From contig QANU01112879.1 in NCBI GenBank assembly GCA_003254905.1, forward strand, positions 124,001 to 188,000: a stretch of 64,000 nucleotides of DNA, in the 5' to 3' direction. Both the position numbers and the translations under genes were made by a program. The stretch comes from Nissolia schottii. Taxonomy: Eukaryota > Streptophyta > Magnoliopsida > Fabales > Fabaceae. The notes under the pieces are model-generated. The model searched no databases. It was given only the letters and a program-made list of their open reading frames with translations, and was not told where the DNA came from. Shown in pieces: positions 35,281 through 46,800 of the stretch; within the stretch, counting starts at the first letter, position 1; every line of letters begins with the position of its first letter.

Positions 35281-36480
35281 AACTGTGGGTTTCAAATGAT
35301 GGTGTAGCAGTGAGAGCACGAACGATTTTTCACAAAAATTGCATGTGCGCGCATGTTTCATGGTGAATGGGGATCATGGGCGACTTCATGGTTAAGTTGC
35401 ATAAATGTGGGGCCCAAACTGTATTAGGAGATATGGTGTCAGTACAATGGCAGAAATATTGGTGCACATCTAGCAGTGTTGTACTTTTAAAAGCAAGCCA
35501 CTGCCAAACTGGGGTGGTAAGGACCTCCCATTCTTTAACCAATTATTGATGGTCTGATCCTCATTTTGAATATCAAACAACTTTAAAATTTGTAATCAAC
35601 GATTACTTTCTTAAATAGGTTTGCAATACGCAAAGAAAATGAGACTAGCGTCTATCCCTTTAAACTAGGTTACAGTATACAAAGAAACTAATTGCCACTT
35701 CCTAAGCATATACTTTCAAGATTCTATTTCTAGTTTACTTTTCAGTATTCTGCTTTAGAAAGGTGTTCTCTTCTTTGATATTTAATTTTCAGCATAATTA
35801 ATAAACCACTTATAATTGATATAATTTGTGGTTCACAAAAAAAAAGGTACTACCCCACAATACGGACTTAAAACTTGTTTAGATTTATATGCATGATAAT
35901 GACTTGCCTTTTGGTTGCCTCCATTACTTGTTTGTTTCTTTTTTGACACGTCTCATTTCATTGTTTTTTTTGTTCTTTCTTTTTTCTTGTATACTATTTC
36001 CACGAAAGTGCAATGTGTTATATGCGAGAAACATTGTCGTACGTCAACGGGGGCTTCTATAAGGACAACTCAAGTATGAATCTCCAAAACTTTACTTAAT
36101 TGAATTGAAGTTGTGTGCCCAATTGGATCCTGAAAAAATCTTTTTCTACCTTTAGATAATTGGACGCCGCTGCATCATATATGTAGATGTGATTTTCATT
36201 TTCTTTCAATTTGTTTTCCTATTTGTATGCTTCATAATTAGCAACGAAAGCTGATCGACAAATACAAAGCTGTTGAAAATGACATTCCAAACGTACTAAT
36301 TACATATAATTTTGGCTAGGTTCAATTGAAAATGGCTTAATAATATGGAAAAGAAAAAAACGTAGCCGTTAAAAAATATAAACTGTAGAAACTTAATTTA
36401 TATGATATTAGGTATATATATTGTTAATATAGAAGACTATTTTTTATGTATAAAATGATCATGTTATTATTATTATTATA
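35281..36480. other. Intergenic DNA, no gene seen
   Basis: Short overlapping frames on both strands at 35330-35549 show no family resemblance. The rest is AT-rich. Confidence 0.45.
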
Positions 36481-37640
36481 ATTGGAGGAGCAACCTGTTG
36501 TTGTTGTTGTTGAGGTCTATCATGTCTTGTATGGCGGCCTCAAAACTACATTTTGATCTCCTCCATTATCCTCATCATCTCCTCTCATGGTGCTTCAGGC
36601 TCGGCCAATGGTGCAAGAAATTGTGACATAGGGAGGGCCTCTTCTACTGTTGGATCGCCTCCCACCCATTGCTTGTAGGAATCTTGCAATGAGGGCTCGG
36701 GTGGGGGGTCTATTGGATAAGGTTTTTGGTAGCGTGGAGGTTCAAGCATGTACGGATGTTGGTAGGGTTGTGTGTATGCCTCTTGGTAGGTGTGGTGGTG
36801 GCAAGGACTTAGTGAGTGTTGGTGATATGAGGATCTGATGGATAGTGGTAATATGAAGGCATTAGTGAGTAGTGGTACCGTAGACTGTTATCGTCATGGT
36901 TGTTAAATTCTCGAGTTAACTCGTAAACTTTTACGAGTTTACAATTTTACTACACAAAACGAGTTAACACTTGTGCAAACTCATTTTTGGTAAACTCATA
37001 CGAGTTTAAGTAAAAAACTCTCGATTCTACTAGCGAGTTTATGAGTTAAAATCTACTTACTAGTTTACGAGTTTATCTCAAAATGTACAAATTTTATAAC
37101 TTTGTTAGATACTTACCTAACTTTGTTTATATTAGATAATATATATTGAGTTTATTTAGCTAATTTCATATATTTATCATAATTGAGTTATGTTTTATTG
37201 AATTATAAAATAATACAGATACTGAATAAAGTATGACATAATCACTAAGTGTCATGCATTAAGGTGTATTTTATGATATTTCTTTCATTAATTTAATTTA
37301 AAGTTAACATTATTCAATTTCAATTATAAATACAATATTTAATCAAGTTTAGTTCTTAATGATATTGCTTATAACATATTTTTTTATGTATGTAAATTCA
37401 TACGAGTTTATAAGTCGAGTTTACGATTCGAGTTAGCTGATACTCCACGAATTTACTTAAACTCTCGAGTTTGACAACCTTAGTTATCGTCATAACACTC
37501 GGAGTTGGAAGTGTAAGTGTATGGTTAACCAGGGCCACCATAACTCTTATCTACCACTCCAACACATGAATAAGACCAATCACCAAACTCCTAGGAACTA
37601 GATGGACCATTAGAATACATGTTACCTCAAGAGAAAAAAG
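36481..37640 (-). pseudogene. Decayed coding-like tract of unknown origin, split by a MITE
   Basis: On the minus strand both flanks of MITE copy D encode Tyr/His/Ser/Pro-rich stretches with few stops (EFGDWSYSCVGVVDKSYGG-like to the right; LRYHYSLMPSYYHYPSDPH-like to the left, then an Asn/Gln run). Joined across the MITE they would stay in similar composition. It could be a worn Gag-like or transposase N-terminal region. No family could be named. Confidence 0.3.
36896..37482 (+). mobile_element. MULE-type MITE, copy D (AAACTCG-palindrome family)
   Basis: A 587-bp element starting ATGGTTGTTAAATTCTCGAG. Its right end, reverse-complemented, is TAAGGTTGTCAAACTCGAGA. It has a perfect 9-bp target duplication, GTTATCGTC, at 36887-36895 and 37483-37491, which is the best evidence that the family is Mutator-like. 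The interior (CACTACACAAAACGAGTTAA) matches copy A. Confidence 0.88.
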
Positions 37641-37924
37641 AAAAATAAAAATAAAAAACTAACTAAAAAAGAAAGAAAGGAACAAAAACAAATAAAAGAA
37701 GAAAAAAAAATTAGTAGGGCACTAGCGCTTATGGACCAGTATAATAGTGGTTGGCTATTGCAGTAGCTGCCAATCGTGGATTTTTTTTTTACATATATAT
37801 GCTTTCAATGTAAACATCTATCTATAATATGCTTCAGGTAAATAATTTACAAACGTATGGGTGGTGATGCTGAAATCGCCATAGGGGTGGCGATTTCAAC
37901 ACCCTGAAATATATATATATATAT
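37492..37924. other. Intergenic DNA ending in an AT microsatellite
   Basis: No gene seen apart from the coding-like tail noted above. It ends with an (AT)n run up to a single N at 37925. Confidence 0.5.
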
Positions 37925-39636
37925 NAAGCATAAACCCTAAACACTATATCCTAAATCCTAAACCTTAAACCCTAAAACATAAACCTTATATTGTTAACCA
38001 TAAATCCTAAACTCTAAACCTTAAACCATATACCTTAAACCCTAAACCACATATCCTATATCCTAAACCATATACCAAATGCCCTAAACCCTAAAGCACA
38101 AACCCTAAACCTATACCCTAAACCATAAACCTACACCCTAAATCCTAAAGCATAAACCCTAAACACTATACAATAAACCATATACCCTAAACCCTAAAGC
38201 ATAAAACCTATCCCTATACCATAAACCCTATGGCCTTAACCCTAAACCTAAACACCAAACCTATACCATAAATCCTAAAACCTAAACCTAAACCTATACC
38301 CTAAACCCTAAAACATGATCCCTAAACCCTAAACTTATACCATAAACCATATACCATATACCCTAAACCCTAAACTCTTAACCCTAAATCCTAAACCCTA
38401 CACCTATACCCTATGCCCAATACCCTAAATCCTAAACCCTATATCCTAAAACCTAAAACATAAACCCTAACACTCTACCATAAACCCCTAAATCCAAAAT
38501 CCAAAATCTACACCCTAAACCCTAAACCATATACCCTAAACCCTAAACATATACCATATACCTTATACCATAATCCCTAAATCCTAAACATGTACCCTAA
38601 AGCATAAACCCTAAAGACAATACCATAAGCCCTATACCCTAAATCATAAACCCTTATAAACCGTAAACTTGAAAAAATAAATCCTAAACCCTAAAACATA
38701 AACCTTATACACTTAACCCTAAACCCTAAAGTATAAACCCTAACCCTATACCATAAACCCTAAATCATAACCCTTAACCATAAATCCTAAATCTCAACCC
38801 TAAACTATAAACCCTAAACCTATACCCCAAATTGATCTTCAAAACCCTAAACCCGAAACATATACCCTATACCATAAATCCTAAACCATAATCCCTAAAC
38901 CCTAAACTTATACCCTAAACCCTGTGCCATATACCCTAAACCCTAAACTCTAACACATAAACCCTAAACACTAAACCCTAAACACTAGACTCTAAGCCCT
39001 AAACCTATACACTATACTCTATAACATAAATCCTAAACCCTGCACCCTAAATCATAAAGCATAAACACTATACCATATACCATAACCCTAAATCCTAAGC
39101 CCTAAATCCTAAACATATACCCTATACCCTATACCCTAAAACCTAAACCTATACCATATATCCTAAACCTATACCCCAAACCTTAAACCCTAAAGCATAG
39201 ACCCAAAACCTATACCCTAAACCCTTAACCTTAAACTCTAAATCCTAAACCCTAAACATATACCCTATACCCTATACCCTAAATCCTAAAGCATAAACCT
39301 TAAACACTATACCCAAAATCCTAAAACCTAAAACCTAAACCATATACCCGTAACCCAAAACCTTAAAGCATAAACCCTAACCCTAACCCTATACCATAAA
39401 CACTATTTTCTTAACCCTAAACCTATACCTTAAACCCTAAACCATATACCCTATGCCCTAAACCCTAAACATATACCCTATACCCTATACCCTAAACCAT
39501 ATAACCTAAACCTTAAACCCTAAACCATATAACCTAAACCTTAAACCCTAAATCCTAAACCCTATACCCTAAAACCTAAAGCATAAACCCTAAATACTAT
39601 ACCATAAACCCTAAACCCTTAAGCATAAACCCTAAA
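37925..39636 (-). repeat. Interstitial telomere-like repeat tract (degenerate TTTAGGG)
   Basis: About 1.7 kb built almost wholly of CCCTAAA (TTTAGGG on the minus strand) and drifted versions such as CCCTATA, CCATATA, CCTAAAG and ATAAACC. Perfect runs are short, rarely more than two or three units, so it is old or subtelomere-derived, not an active telomere. It begins right after an AT microsatellite and a single N. Confidence 0.9.
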
Positions 39637-39900
39637 AAGAATAGAAACCTACCCTAAGTGAAGATGTTGCGTCTTCACAAAGAAAACTTGAGCAAAAGTC
39701 CTAACATAGGGTGGAACCTTAAGAGCTCTGAAGAAAATTAGCAATTGCAGCTCTATGAGGGGGCCTCTATTTATAGGAGGAGGAGATTCCCCTCCTCAGA
39801 CAACCAGAGTCGGTGAGGCAATAACGAGCTGCTGCAACACGTAGCGTGTTGCAATAATGTGTTAAATTATTTTTTTAATTAACCTATATTTATAAGTTAC
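39637..39900 (-). promoter_or_regulatory. Promoter-like block facing into the telomere-like tract
   Basis: On the minus strand CCTATAAATAGAGG (39764-39777) is a good plant TATA box. A transcript from it would start near 39735 and run into the TTTAGGG-like tract about 100 bp later. Just upstream (39833-39853) is a perfect 9-bp inverted repeat, TGCAACACG-TAG-CGTGTTGCA. The block looks like an LTR or other transposon promoter, but no matching ends were found. Confidence 0.45.
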
Positions 39901-40276
39901 AAAAATTGAAAATAAATATATTTTCAGGTTGAAATAAATAAATAAATTTAAATAGACAAAGAAGAAAGATTATTGAATACTCTTTTTAATGTAAGATTCT
40001 TGAAGACTTTTGTTTAATAGAAGATTCTTGAACCTGTAAACTTTTTTTTTTGACGTGAACTTCATTCTTAACATTTCAATAAAATTTAATGTGCTATCAA
40101 CAATAGTGCATGTAACAAATACGGCGTACAATAAGAAAAGATGAAACTAAAAACTCTAATTGGAATCAGAATAAGATGTATTATTCCNGCAGATCAAGTC
40201 AACATCAAGACTATGCGAAGGCGGTTAAGGGAAATTTGGCAGAAGCAAGAATATGGGTTCAAGGTGGGAACCATGA
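39901..40276 (-). mobile_element. Leader region of a truncated Copia-type element
   Basis: Minus-strand DNA downstream of the primer-binding site at 40277-40287. It is non-coding, includes a single N at 40188, and fades into AT-rich DNA. No gag frame was recognised. Confidence 0.4.
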
Positions 40277-40287
40277 CTCTGATACCA
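40277..40287 (-). other. Initiator-Met tRNA primer-binding site
   Basis: Exact TGGTATCAGAG on the minus strand, directly after the LTR end. It marks the start of reverse transcription of a Copia or TRIM-type element. Confidence 0.8.
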
Positions 40288-40531
40288 CGTTAAACATCTT
40301 GAGTGAACGAGTTAAAGGGGTATGAAAAATACAAAAAATTGACAGAGAGCAAAAAAATAACGGTGCTATCAGAGTTGTATTTACAATGGAGGATGAACCT
40401 ATTTATAGGCTGAAAACCCAACAGTCAAAAGACGAATTACAATCAATTAAATATTTAAAAGATTATAATTAAATCAAATTAATCAATCAAATCAAATCAT
40501 TTACAATCATTAACATAAATTATTCTTAACA
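40288..40531 (-). mobile_element. Copia/TRIM-type LTR, lone 5' copy
   Basis: A 244-bp LTR on the minus strand, starting TGTTAAGAATAATTTATG and ending ATGTTTAACG next to the primer-binding site (the expected final CA is CG). It carries a CCTATAAATAGG box (minus) near 40400. No partner LTR was found in the window, so the element is truncated. The small LTR would fit a TRIM. Confidence 0.65.
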
Positions 40532-42362
40532 AACACCATCAAAGTTTGTGCACTAATTTTTGTTAACAGGTTAATATGCGTAGTCATGTTGTTAACAGGT
40601 TAATATGAGTCTCTTAATCATTTAGTCTAGCTATTCTCTTAACAACTTTTATAAATGATTGTTTGTAATTATATCTTTTTTCTTTTATTTTCCCTCACAA
40701 ATTATCAAATGTCTTTATAAGATTGTTAACATCACAATTAAACTGAACAACTAAGGGGTATTTGGCTACTTCAAGAACCAGTTTGACTAGGTACAAAATA
40801 GAACTAGTTTTGTAAATCTGAATAAAAAGAACTAGCTTTTTTGTTAAACTGTGTTTGGTTCGCAAATAACATAAATTAATTTTAAAATATTTTATAAATT
40901 ATTAATATTTATCATGTTAAAATAATCAAATAAATTAATGAATATCAACAAAATAAATTTATATAAAATAATAATAAATTATTAAAATTTAAAATATCAA
41001 ATATAATGTTTTGATAACTTATAAAAAAAAACTTTAAAAAAATATCTAAATAGAGTTAATAAAAAAATATAATACATCAATTAAGTAATCTTTCTTTCCA
41101 CATATCTAATAATATCTCTTTCTTATAATAAGAACAAATCATGGAATAAATCATATCAAAAGAATTAGTGATTTCGATGGTTTAAAGTCACGTCACTTAT
41201 CAAGCATTTCATTAAACACCTTTATTGCAAACTAAATTTTGTCAAAAATGTATAAATAATTAGGCTTTTTTTTAGAGATTTGGGCTTTTGCATTTGTTTT
41301 TCCATGTTATAGATCATAGAATATAATTAGACTTTAATTCCTATGTAAAAAGTGTCACTGTTATTGCTTGAATTTGATTTCTTTTTTTGACAATGGGTAC
41401 GCAATATGTACTTGTATTGAAACATGATGCCCAATAAATTTTTTTTTCTATTTTCTTTTTTCAAGGTTATCATATATGCATTCATTAAATTAAACCCTTT
41501 TATAAGGCCCTTCTTCAATAAAATACATGTTTTTGACAATGCCCCCCCAAAAATCCGCGACTCATCAAAAATATACGAATTGTTAAATGGTTGTTGTGTC
41601 ATCTGCTATATTAGGGGCTATGTGTCAACATACAAATTAATAATCATATACATCTAAAACTAAAATCACAGAGCATAAGCAACACAGTTGAAACTAAAGC
41701 TACAAAATGTAGGGAATGAAGATAAATTATTTTACTAACCTGTATCATTTGTGCCTTTGTTCATTGTTCGACAATGGAGATAACAACGTAGAGTGAAAAT
41801 TAGATAAAAATAGAATTTGATAAGATGAAAATGTAAAATAAGAGGAGAATTTTAAATAAAAGAGAAGGAATCATGCACATAAAAAACTTAGTAGAAATTG
41901 AATTGGTGAAAAAAGAGAAAAAAAAAAGGGATGAAAAATAACAAGTTTAAAACTAATTTTTTTTAAGATAAATTCTTGAGTTTTTACCCAACACAATTTT
42001 TATAGAACCAGAGCAATAATATCTAATTAACTTGATTTTTGAAATTGTGAAATACCACAAGAGATTCTAACATTTTTCACTTCATTAACATGGGTATTCT
42101 GAATACATTTTGAATGGAAAAAAATGTTTGAATTAAAGTTAATCATACTAGAGAATCTATATAGATAAATAAATCAATCACAAGGAAATGATAACTTATC
42201 TAGAGGACAAGAAGACAAGAAATGAACGTAAACATATAAAAAAGGATAAAATATTTAAAATTTAATCTTAACTTAAATCCTAACTAACCAACAACCCCTT
42301 ATTTATCTCATTTTGAATTGTTATCTTGGTTTTATTAGTCCATTAGTTTTTCCTAACGAGTC
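40532..42362. other. AT-rich intergenic DNA upstream of the kinase gene
   Basis: No gene seen. GTTAACAGGTTAATATG occurs twice about 27 bp apart at 40564-40607. Weak opposed TAAGGGGT ends lie at 40752 and 42301, without a convincing target duplication. Confidence 0.5.
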
Positions 42363-42370
42363 TTTAAATA
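42363..42370 (+). promoter_or_regulatory. TATA-like box of the CIPK gene
   Basis: TTTAAATA about 175 bp before the start codon, followed by a C/T-rich stretch, consistent with a 5' leader of roughly 140-150 bases. Inferred by position only. Confidence 0.45.
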
Positions 42371-42545
42371 CTCATTCTTCACCATCCCCTGTTACACATG
42401 CATAGCAAAAAGTCGACGCTTCCTCTGCTACCCACTTTCTATGCCACAAAATCACTTCACGCCTTTTATTCAATTCCACTTCCTCTTTAGAATTCTCCAA
42501 TACCAAGCAACTCACACCTCACGAGTTAGTTAGTTACCCGAAACC

Positions 42546-43889
42546 ATGAGAGACGCACAAAACGACACCGTCGTTGAAAGCGAGACAGAGGCAACACCCT
42601 TGTTGACGTCAACGACAAAGCCGCTCGACGCTCCACCACCACCGAACGGCGTTGTTTTGCTCGGCAAGTACGAGCTCGGTCATTTGGTGGGAACCGGCGC
42701 GTTCGCGAAGGTGTACCACGCCACGCGCGTGGGCGACCGCCAGAGCGTGGCCGTTAAGATCGTTAGCAAGCGCAAAGTCCTCTCCAACGGCCACGCGGCG
42801 AGCCTGGAGCGCGAAATCTCCGTCACGCGCCGCCTCCGCCACCACCCTAACATCATCAACGTCTTCGAGGTCCTCGCTACAAAGACCAAGGTCTACCTAG
42901 TCATGGAGTTCGCCTCCGGCGGCGAGCTCTTCGACCAGGTCGCCACCAGCGGCCGCTTCTCCGAGGACCTCGCCCGAAAGTACTTCCGGCAGCTTGTCTC
43001 CGCCGTGAAGCACTGCAACTCCGGCGGCGTCTACCACCGCGACATCAAGCTCGACAACCTCCTCCTCGACGGCGGCGGCAACCTGAAGGTCTCCGATTTC
43101 GGGCTGAGCGCGGTGAAGGAGCAGGCCCGACCCGACGGGTCCCTCAAAACAGCTTGTGGGACCCCTGCTTACGTGGCACCGGAGGTTCTGGCAAAGAGGG
43201 GTTACGATGGCGCCAAGGTGGACATTTGGTCGTGCGGCGTCGTTTTGTTCTCAATGACCGCAGGGTATTTGCCCTTCAATGACTACAATATTACGGTTAT
43301 GTACAGAAAGATTTGCCGCGGTCAATACCGTTGTCCTAAGTGGATGTCTTCTGAACTGAAAATCCTTATATCGCGTTTGTTGGATATAAATCCCCAAACG
43401 CGAATCACTATCGACGAGATTTTACAAGACCCGTGGTTCAATTCGGGCGGGTACCGGCTCGACCGGGTTCAAGCTAAGGAGCCCGAGTGGGAGGAGACTC
43501 AAAATAAGGTGGTTAAACCGTTGAATGCTTTTGACTTGATATCGTTTTCGACCGGGTTGGACTTGTCCGGTTTGTTCGAAAGCCCGGATGTTTCGGGTCA
43601 CGTGGAGCGGGTCATATTGAAGGAGGAACCGGAGAGGATACTAAAGAAGGTGGAAGAGGTGGCAAAAGAGACGGAGATAACGGTGAAGAGGAAGGAGAGC
43701 GGTGAACGGGCAAGGTTGGAAGGGCAGGATGGTAATTTGATTGCCCTTGTGATGGTTTACCGGTTAACGGTTGAGTTGGTTGTGGTTGAAGTGAGGAGCA
43801 CGGGAAAAGGAGTAGAGAGCAGCAGCAGTGGTGGGTGTTTTTGGAAAGAAAAATTGCGACCCCAGCTTCTTCAATTGGCTCATAAATAA
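42546..43889 (+). CDS. CIPK: CBL-interacting protein kinase (CIPK4/CIPK7-like, SnRK3)
   Basis: A 447-residue intronless Ser/Thr kinase. The kinase domain spans 41-298: glycine loop GTGAFAKV (49-56), ATP-binding Lys71 (VAVK), Glu90, catalytic HRD (164-166) with Lys168 and Asn171, DFG (184-186) and APE (211-213). The regulatory tail has the full NAF/FISL motif, NAFDLISFSTGLDLSGLF (327-344), which binds calcium-loaded CBL sensors and relieves autoinhibition. Next comes a PP2C-interaction region (about 362-395). In the known pathway CBL binding recruits the kinase to membranes, where it phosphorylates channels and transporters in ion, nutrient and stress signalling. The lack of introns and the similarity to Arabidopsis CIPK4/CIPK7 place it in the intron-poor clade. 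The catalytic loop reads HRDIKLDN where HRD-KPEN or KPQN is usual; the essential residues are kept. The first half of the gene is very GC-rich and the second is not. AATAAA lies at 43974. The family is certain; the number in the family is not. Confidence 0.96.
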   Translation: MRDAQNDTVVESETEATPLLTSTTKPLDAPPPPNGVVLLGKYELGHLVGTGAFAKVYHATRVGDRQSVAVKIVSKRKVLSNGHAASLEREISVTRRLRHHPNIINVFEVLATKTKVYLVMEFASGGELFDQVATSGRFSEDLARKYFRQLVSAVKHCNSGGVYHRDIKLDNLLLDGGGNLKVSDFGLSAVKEQARPDGSLKTACGTPAYVAPEVLAKRGYDGAKVDIWSCGVVLFSMTAGYLPFNDYNITVMYRKICRGQYRCPKWMSSELKILISRLLDINPQTRITIDEILQDPWFNSGGYRLDRVQAKEPEWEETQNKVVKPLNAFDLISFSTGLDLSGLFESPDVSGHVERVILKEEPERILKKVEEVAKETEITVKRKESGERARLEGQDGNLIALVMVYRLTVELVVVEVRSTGKGVESSSSGGCFWKEKLRPQLLQLAHK

Positions 43890-46800
43890 ACAGGAAGCAT
43901 GAGAGTCTTTTAGAATTTTAGATGGCATTTTTTTAATTGATTTATCAAACTATTAACAGAATATTGAATATTGAATAAATTTAAGAAAAAATGGTATAAG
44001 TATCTTAATGGTAATGGTAGTGCTTGAAGAAATTTAAAATAAAAACATATTATTGAAATAGTAATAAACTTTTATTGTTTTCAATGTATTAAATGCTTAC
44101 TAACCATGCATGAAATCTTTCGACTTTAGAATCATTAAAAAAAAAGTGCCCCTACTAAATGTTAACATGCATTTTTAAATAAGTAATTTATTCATGTAAT
44201 ATAAAATTCTTTATTTTTTATTTATATTATTCTTCTTCTATCTTTTTCATTTACATTGATTCTCGTGTATATATATATATATATATATGCAAATTTCTAT
44301 CTTTAATTATGATTATGTTTTGAAGTTTTTTATTCACAATCACATTCATGAGTATAAGCTACTAAGAGTAACAGTGCTAATCATGAAAGGAGAAGGAACA
44401 CATGTATTCATGTGGTGTGAGTTTGTGTAACTAAAGTCGCAGCAAAAAACATTCAAGTAGTGCAAATACGAGAGTAACACATTTAACGATTTCAATTTTA
44501 TGGTGCCAAAGGGCATGAAAAAGAAATGGTACCAAACATACCATCAGTGCCTGCTGTTGCACGAACGCGATATTGTAGGAGCTTTACGAAAAAAACAAAT
44601 CACGTTCGTAGTAGCCATAAAATGGACCACTATATATGTAGTTGTTTTCAAAAGGGGAAAAACTGAAAGAAATATCAAAGGTTAGCCATTTTGGTTTTAG
44701 CTGCACAAAAACTGTAAATGGTTAAACCAAGATTGGAGAATTGAAGCATGAGGAAAGAAAATTAGGTGACAAGTTGCAAAGCTCATAGGTAGCGTTTCCT
44801 TCATGTGTTGAAATTGAAAGAATGTAAACAATAAAATAATAGAGACATATTTCTTGTGTCTGTCTTTTTTAAAAGTACATAAATTAACTTAAAATTATTC
44901 AAAAACCCATCTCTCATTATCAGCCAAGTCTCCAGGTGAGGCAGTTAGGAATTAGTTAGATCCTTTGTATATAAGGATAGAACACTTAGCTTGTATTGTA
45001 ACTTGATACATAATTAAAAATTCACTCTCAGAGCAGAGAAGTTATCATTCAAAAACTTCAGCTCTTCATCCATGTCTATTCTTCTCTCTTTCTCTATTTC
45101 TTGCCAATTCCGCCATTGTTACTCATATTAAAAAAACAAAAGTTACAAAAATTATTTTTAAAAATAATTCTTAATAAATAATTTTAATAATTTTTCTGTC
45201 TCATTCTCAATATGTTTTTATTTCTAATTATACCTTTACCTCTTCATGAAACTTGACATAAATCAATGGCTACCATACATTTCAACCACGGGTGAAGACA
45301 AATTTCAATTTTGGATATGCAACATATCGTCAGACATCATTAATCATTCACAGTGACAACAGCAAATTAAGGGTGCATAAAAGGGAAGGGTCCACTAGAC
45401 CCAGATCCACTTGCTCCACACATTTTATGCATTATAGCCTTAATTTCCTTTAACTAATCATGCAAATAAAATAGATGCTTGATTAATTAACTATTTGAAA
45501 ATTGTGCACTAACTTAATTATAATGGGATACTAATTGGAAATGCATCTTTGTGTTCTTCAATCTGATGTGTCAAATAAAGTTATATTAACAGGCTGTTCC
45601 AAATAAAATAATAATTAGTTGATGGAAAGTGACGCCAATTGGTATCAAACTCATTCCAACATACATGCATGGTGCAGCCCACGCTTTCAAGTTTATTCAG
45701 GTGCTTCCACTTTTGGCTTCTTAATTTGGTCGCAGTTGAACTTGTATCAAGTTGCATAATTACAATTTACAAACAGAACTCTGAACCGAACATCTTCTTT
45801 TTGTAAATTATCAAACTCAATTGTCCCTATTCTAAAATTATTTATTTTCTAAGTATGGACCAAAACAAGTCATTACTTTATATTACTAATTAAGGTGGTG
45901 ATCACAGTTTTGAGCATGTATAGAAGGATTTGGCACTGCTCTTTGACCAAAGGAAAATAAGTAGTGATTTATGAAAGTGTAATTAATAAGTTTTTCTATA
46001 TATTTATAAAAGTGATTTATAAAAGTTGTTACAAATTATATTGTTTTTAAATTATTGTTATCTTACCATATTTAGTTAATTTGAGTTTTCTATTAATTTA
46101 TTAGTTTGAATTATTATTGTATTTATCTATAGTATAACAACTTTATTTATATATAATATATAATACGCCTAGTGGCGGAGCTTGAACAAGATTTTTAGGG
46201 GGTTGAGGAGCTAGACATGTAAATTAGATAATAATAATAAAATTAAATTTAGCATCACATGTGTAACATTAATTATAATCATGAGTTAGCACGTTACACT
46301 TCGAGAAAGTCCATTTAATTATAGATAATAAGTTTTAGCTGAAGTAATTTTTTTTACATTTTGTTAAATGTTCCCACGTGTCACTTAAAGAGGTGATTTA
46401 TTTAGTTATAGATAAAATATTTTAGCATTAATAATTATTTTTAATTATAATTAAGAGTTATCATGTGAAGCTTCAAAGATAGTTCATATAGCTATAAATA
46501 ATAGATTTTAGTGAAAATTATTTTTTAATTGTAATTACGAGTTGTCACTTGTCAGTTAGAGATAGATTTTAACGAGAATAATTTTTCGTAAATTGTAATT
46601 AGGAATTGCCACATGATACTTGAAAATAGTCTATTTGTGTGTTAGGGAAAACAATAATAAAATTAAACTTATTTTAATTATTAATTTTTAAATAATCAAT
46701 TATGTGAAAAATTAATTTATGTTTAAATACTTTAATTGAAAAATATTTTAAAATAATCTATTTTATTTGGTTTGTATGAAAAAAATTATTTTTGTATAAT

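Noticed and set aside
37925..39636. True chromosome end (telomere)
   Set aside because: The repeats are heavily degenerate and unique sequence with genes continues on both sides.
40752..42301. 1.5-kb PIF/Harbinger element with TAAGGGGT ends
   Set aside because: The ends match only for a dozen bases, TAA and TTA do not form a direct target duplication, and no transposase is seen.
42609..42900. Antisense and alternate-frame ORFs inside the CIPK gene
   Set aside because: Third-position GC bias of the kinase gene removes stops in other frames; the kinase frame explains the region fully.
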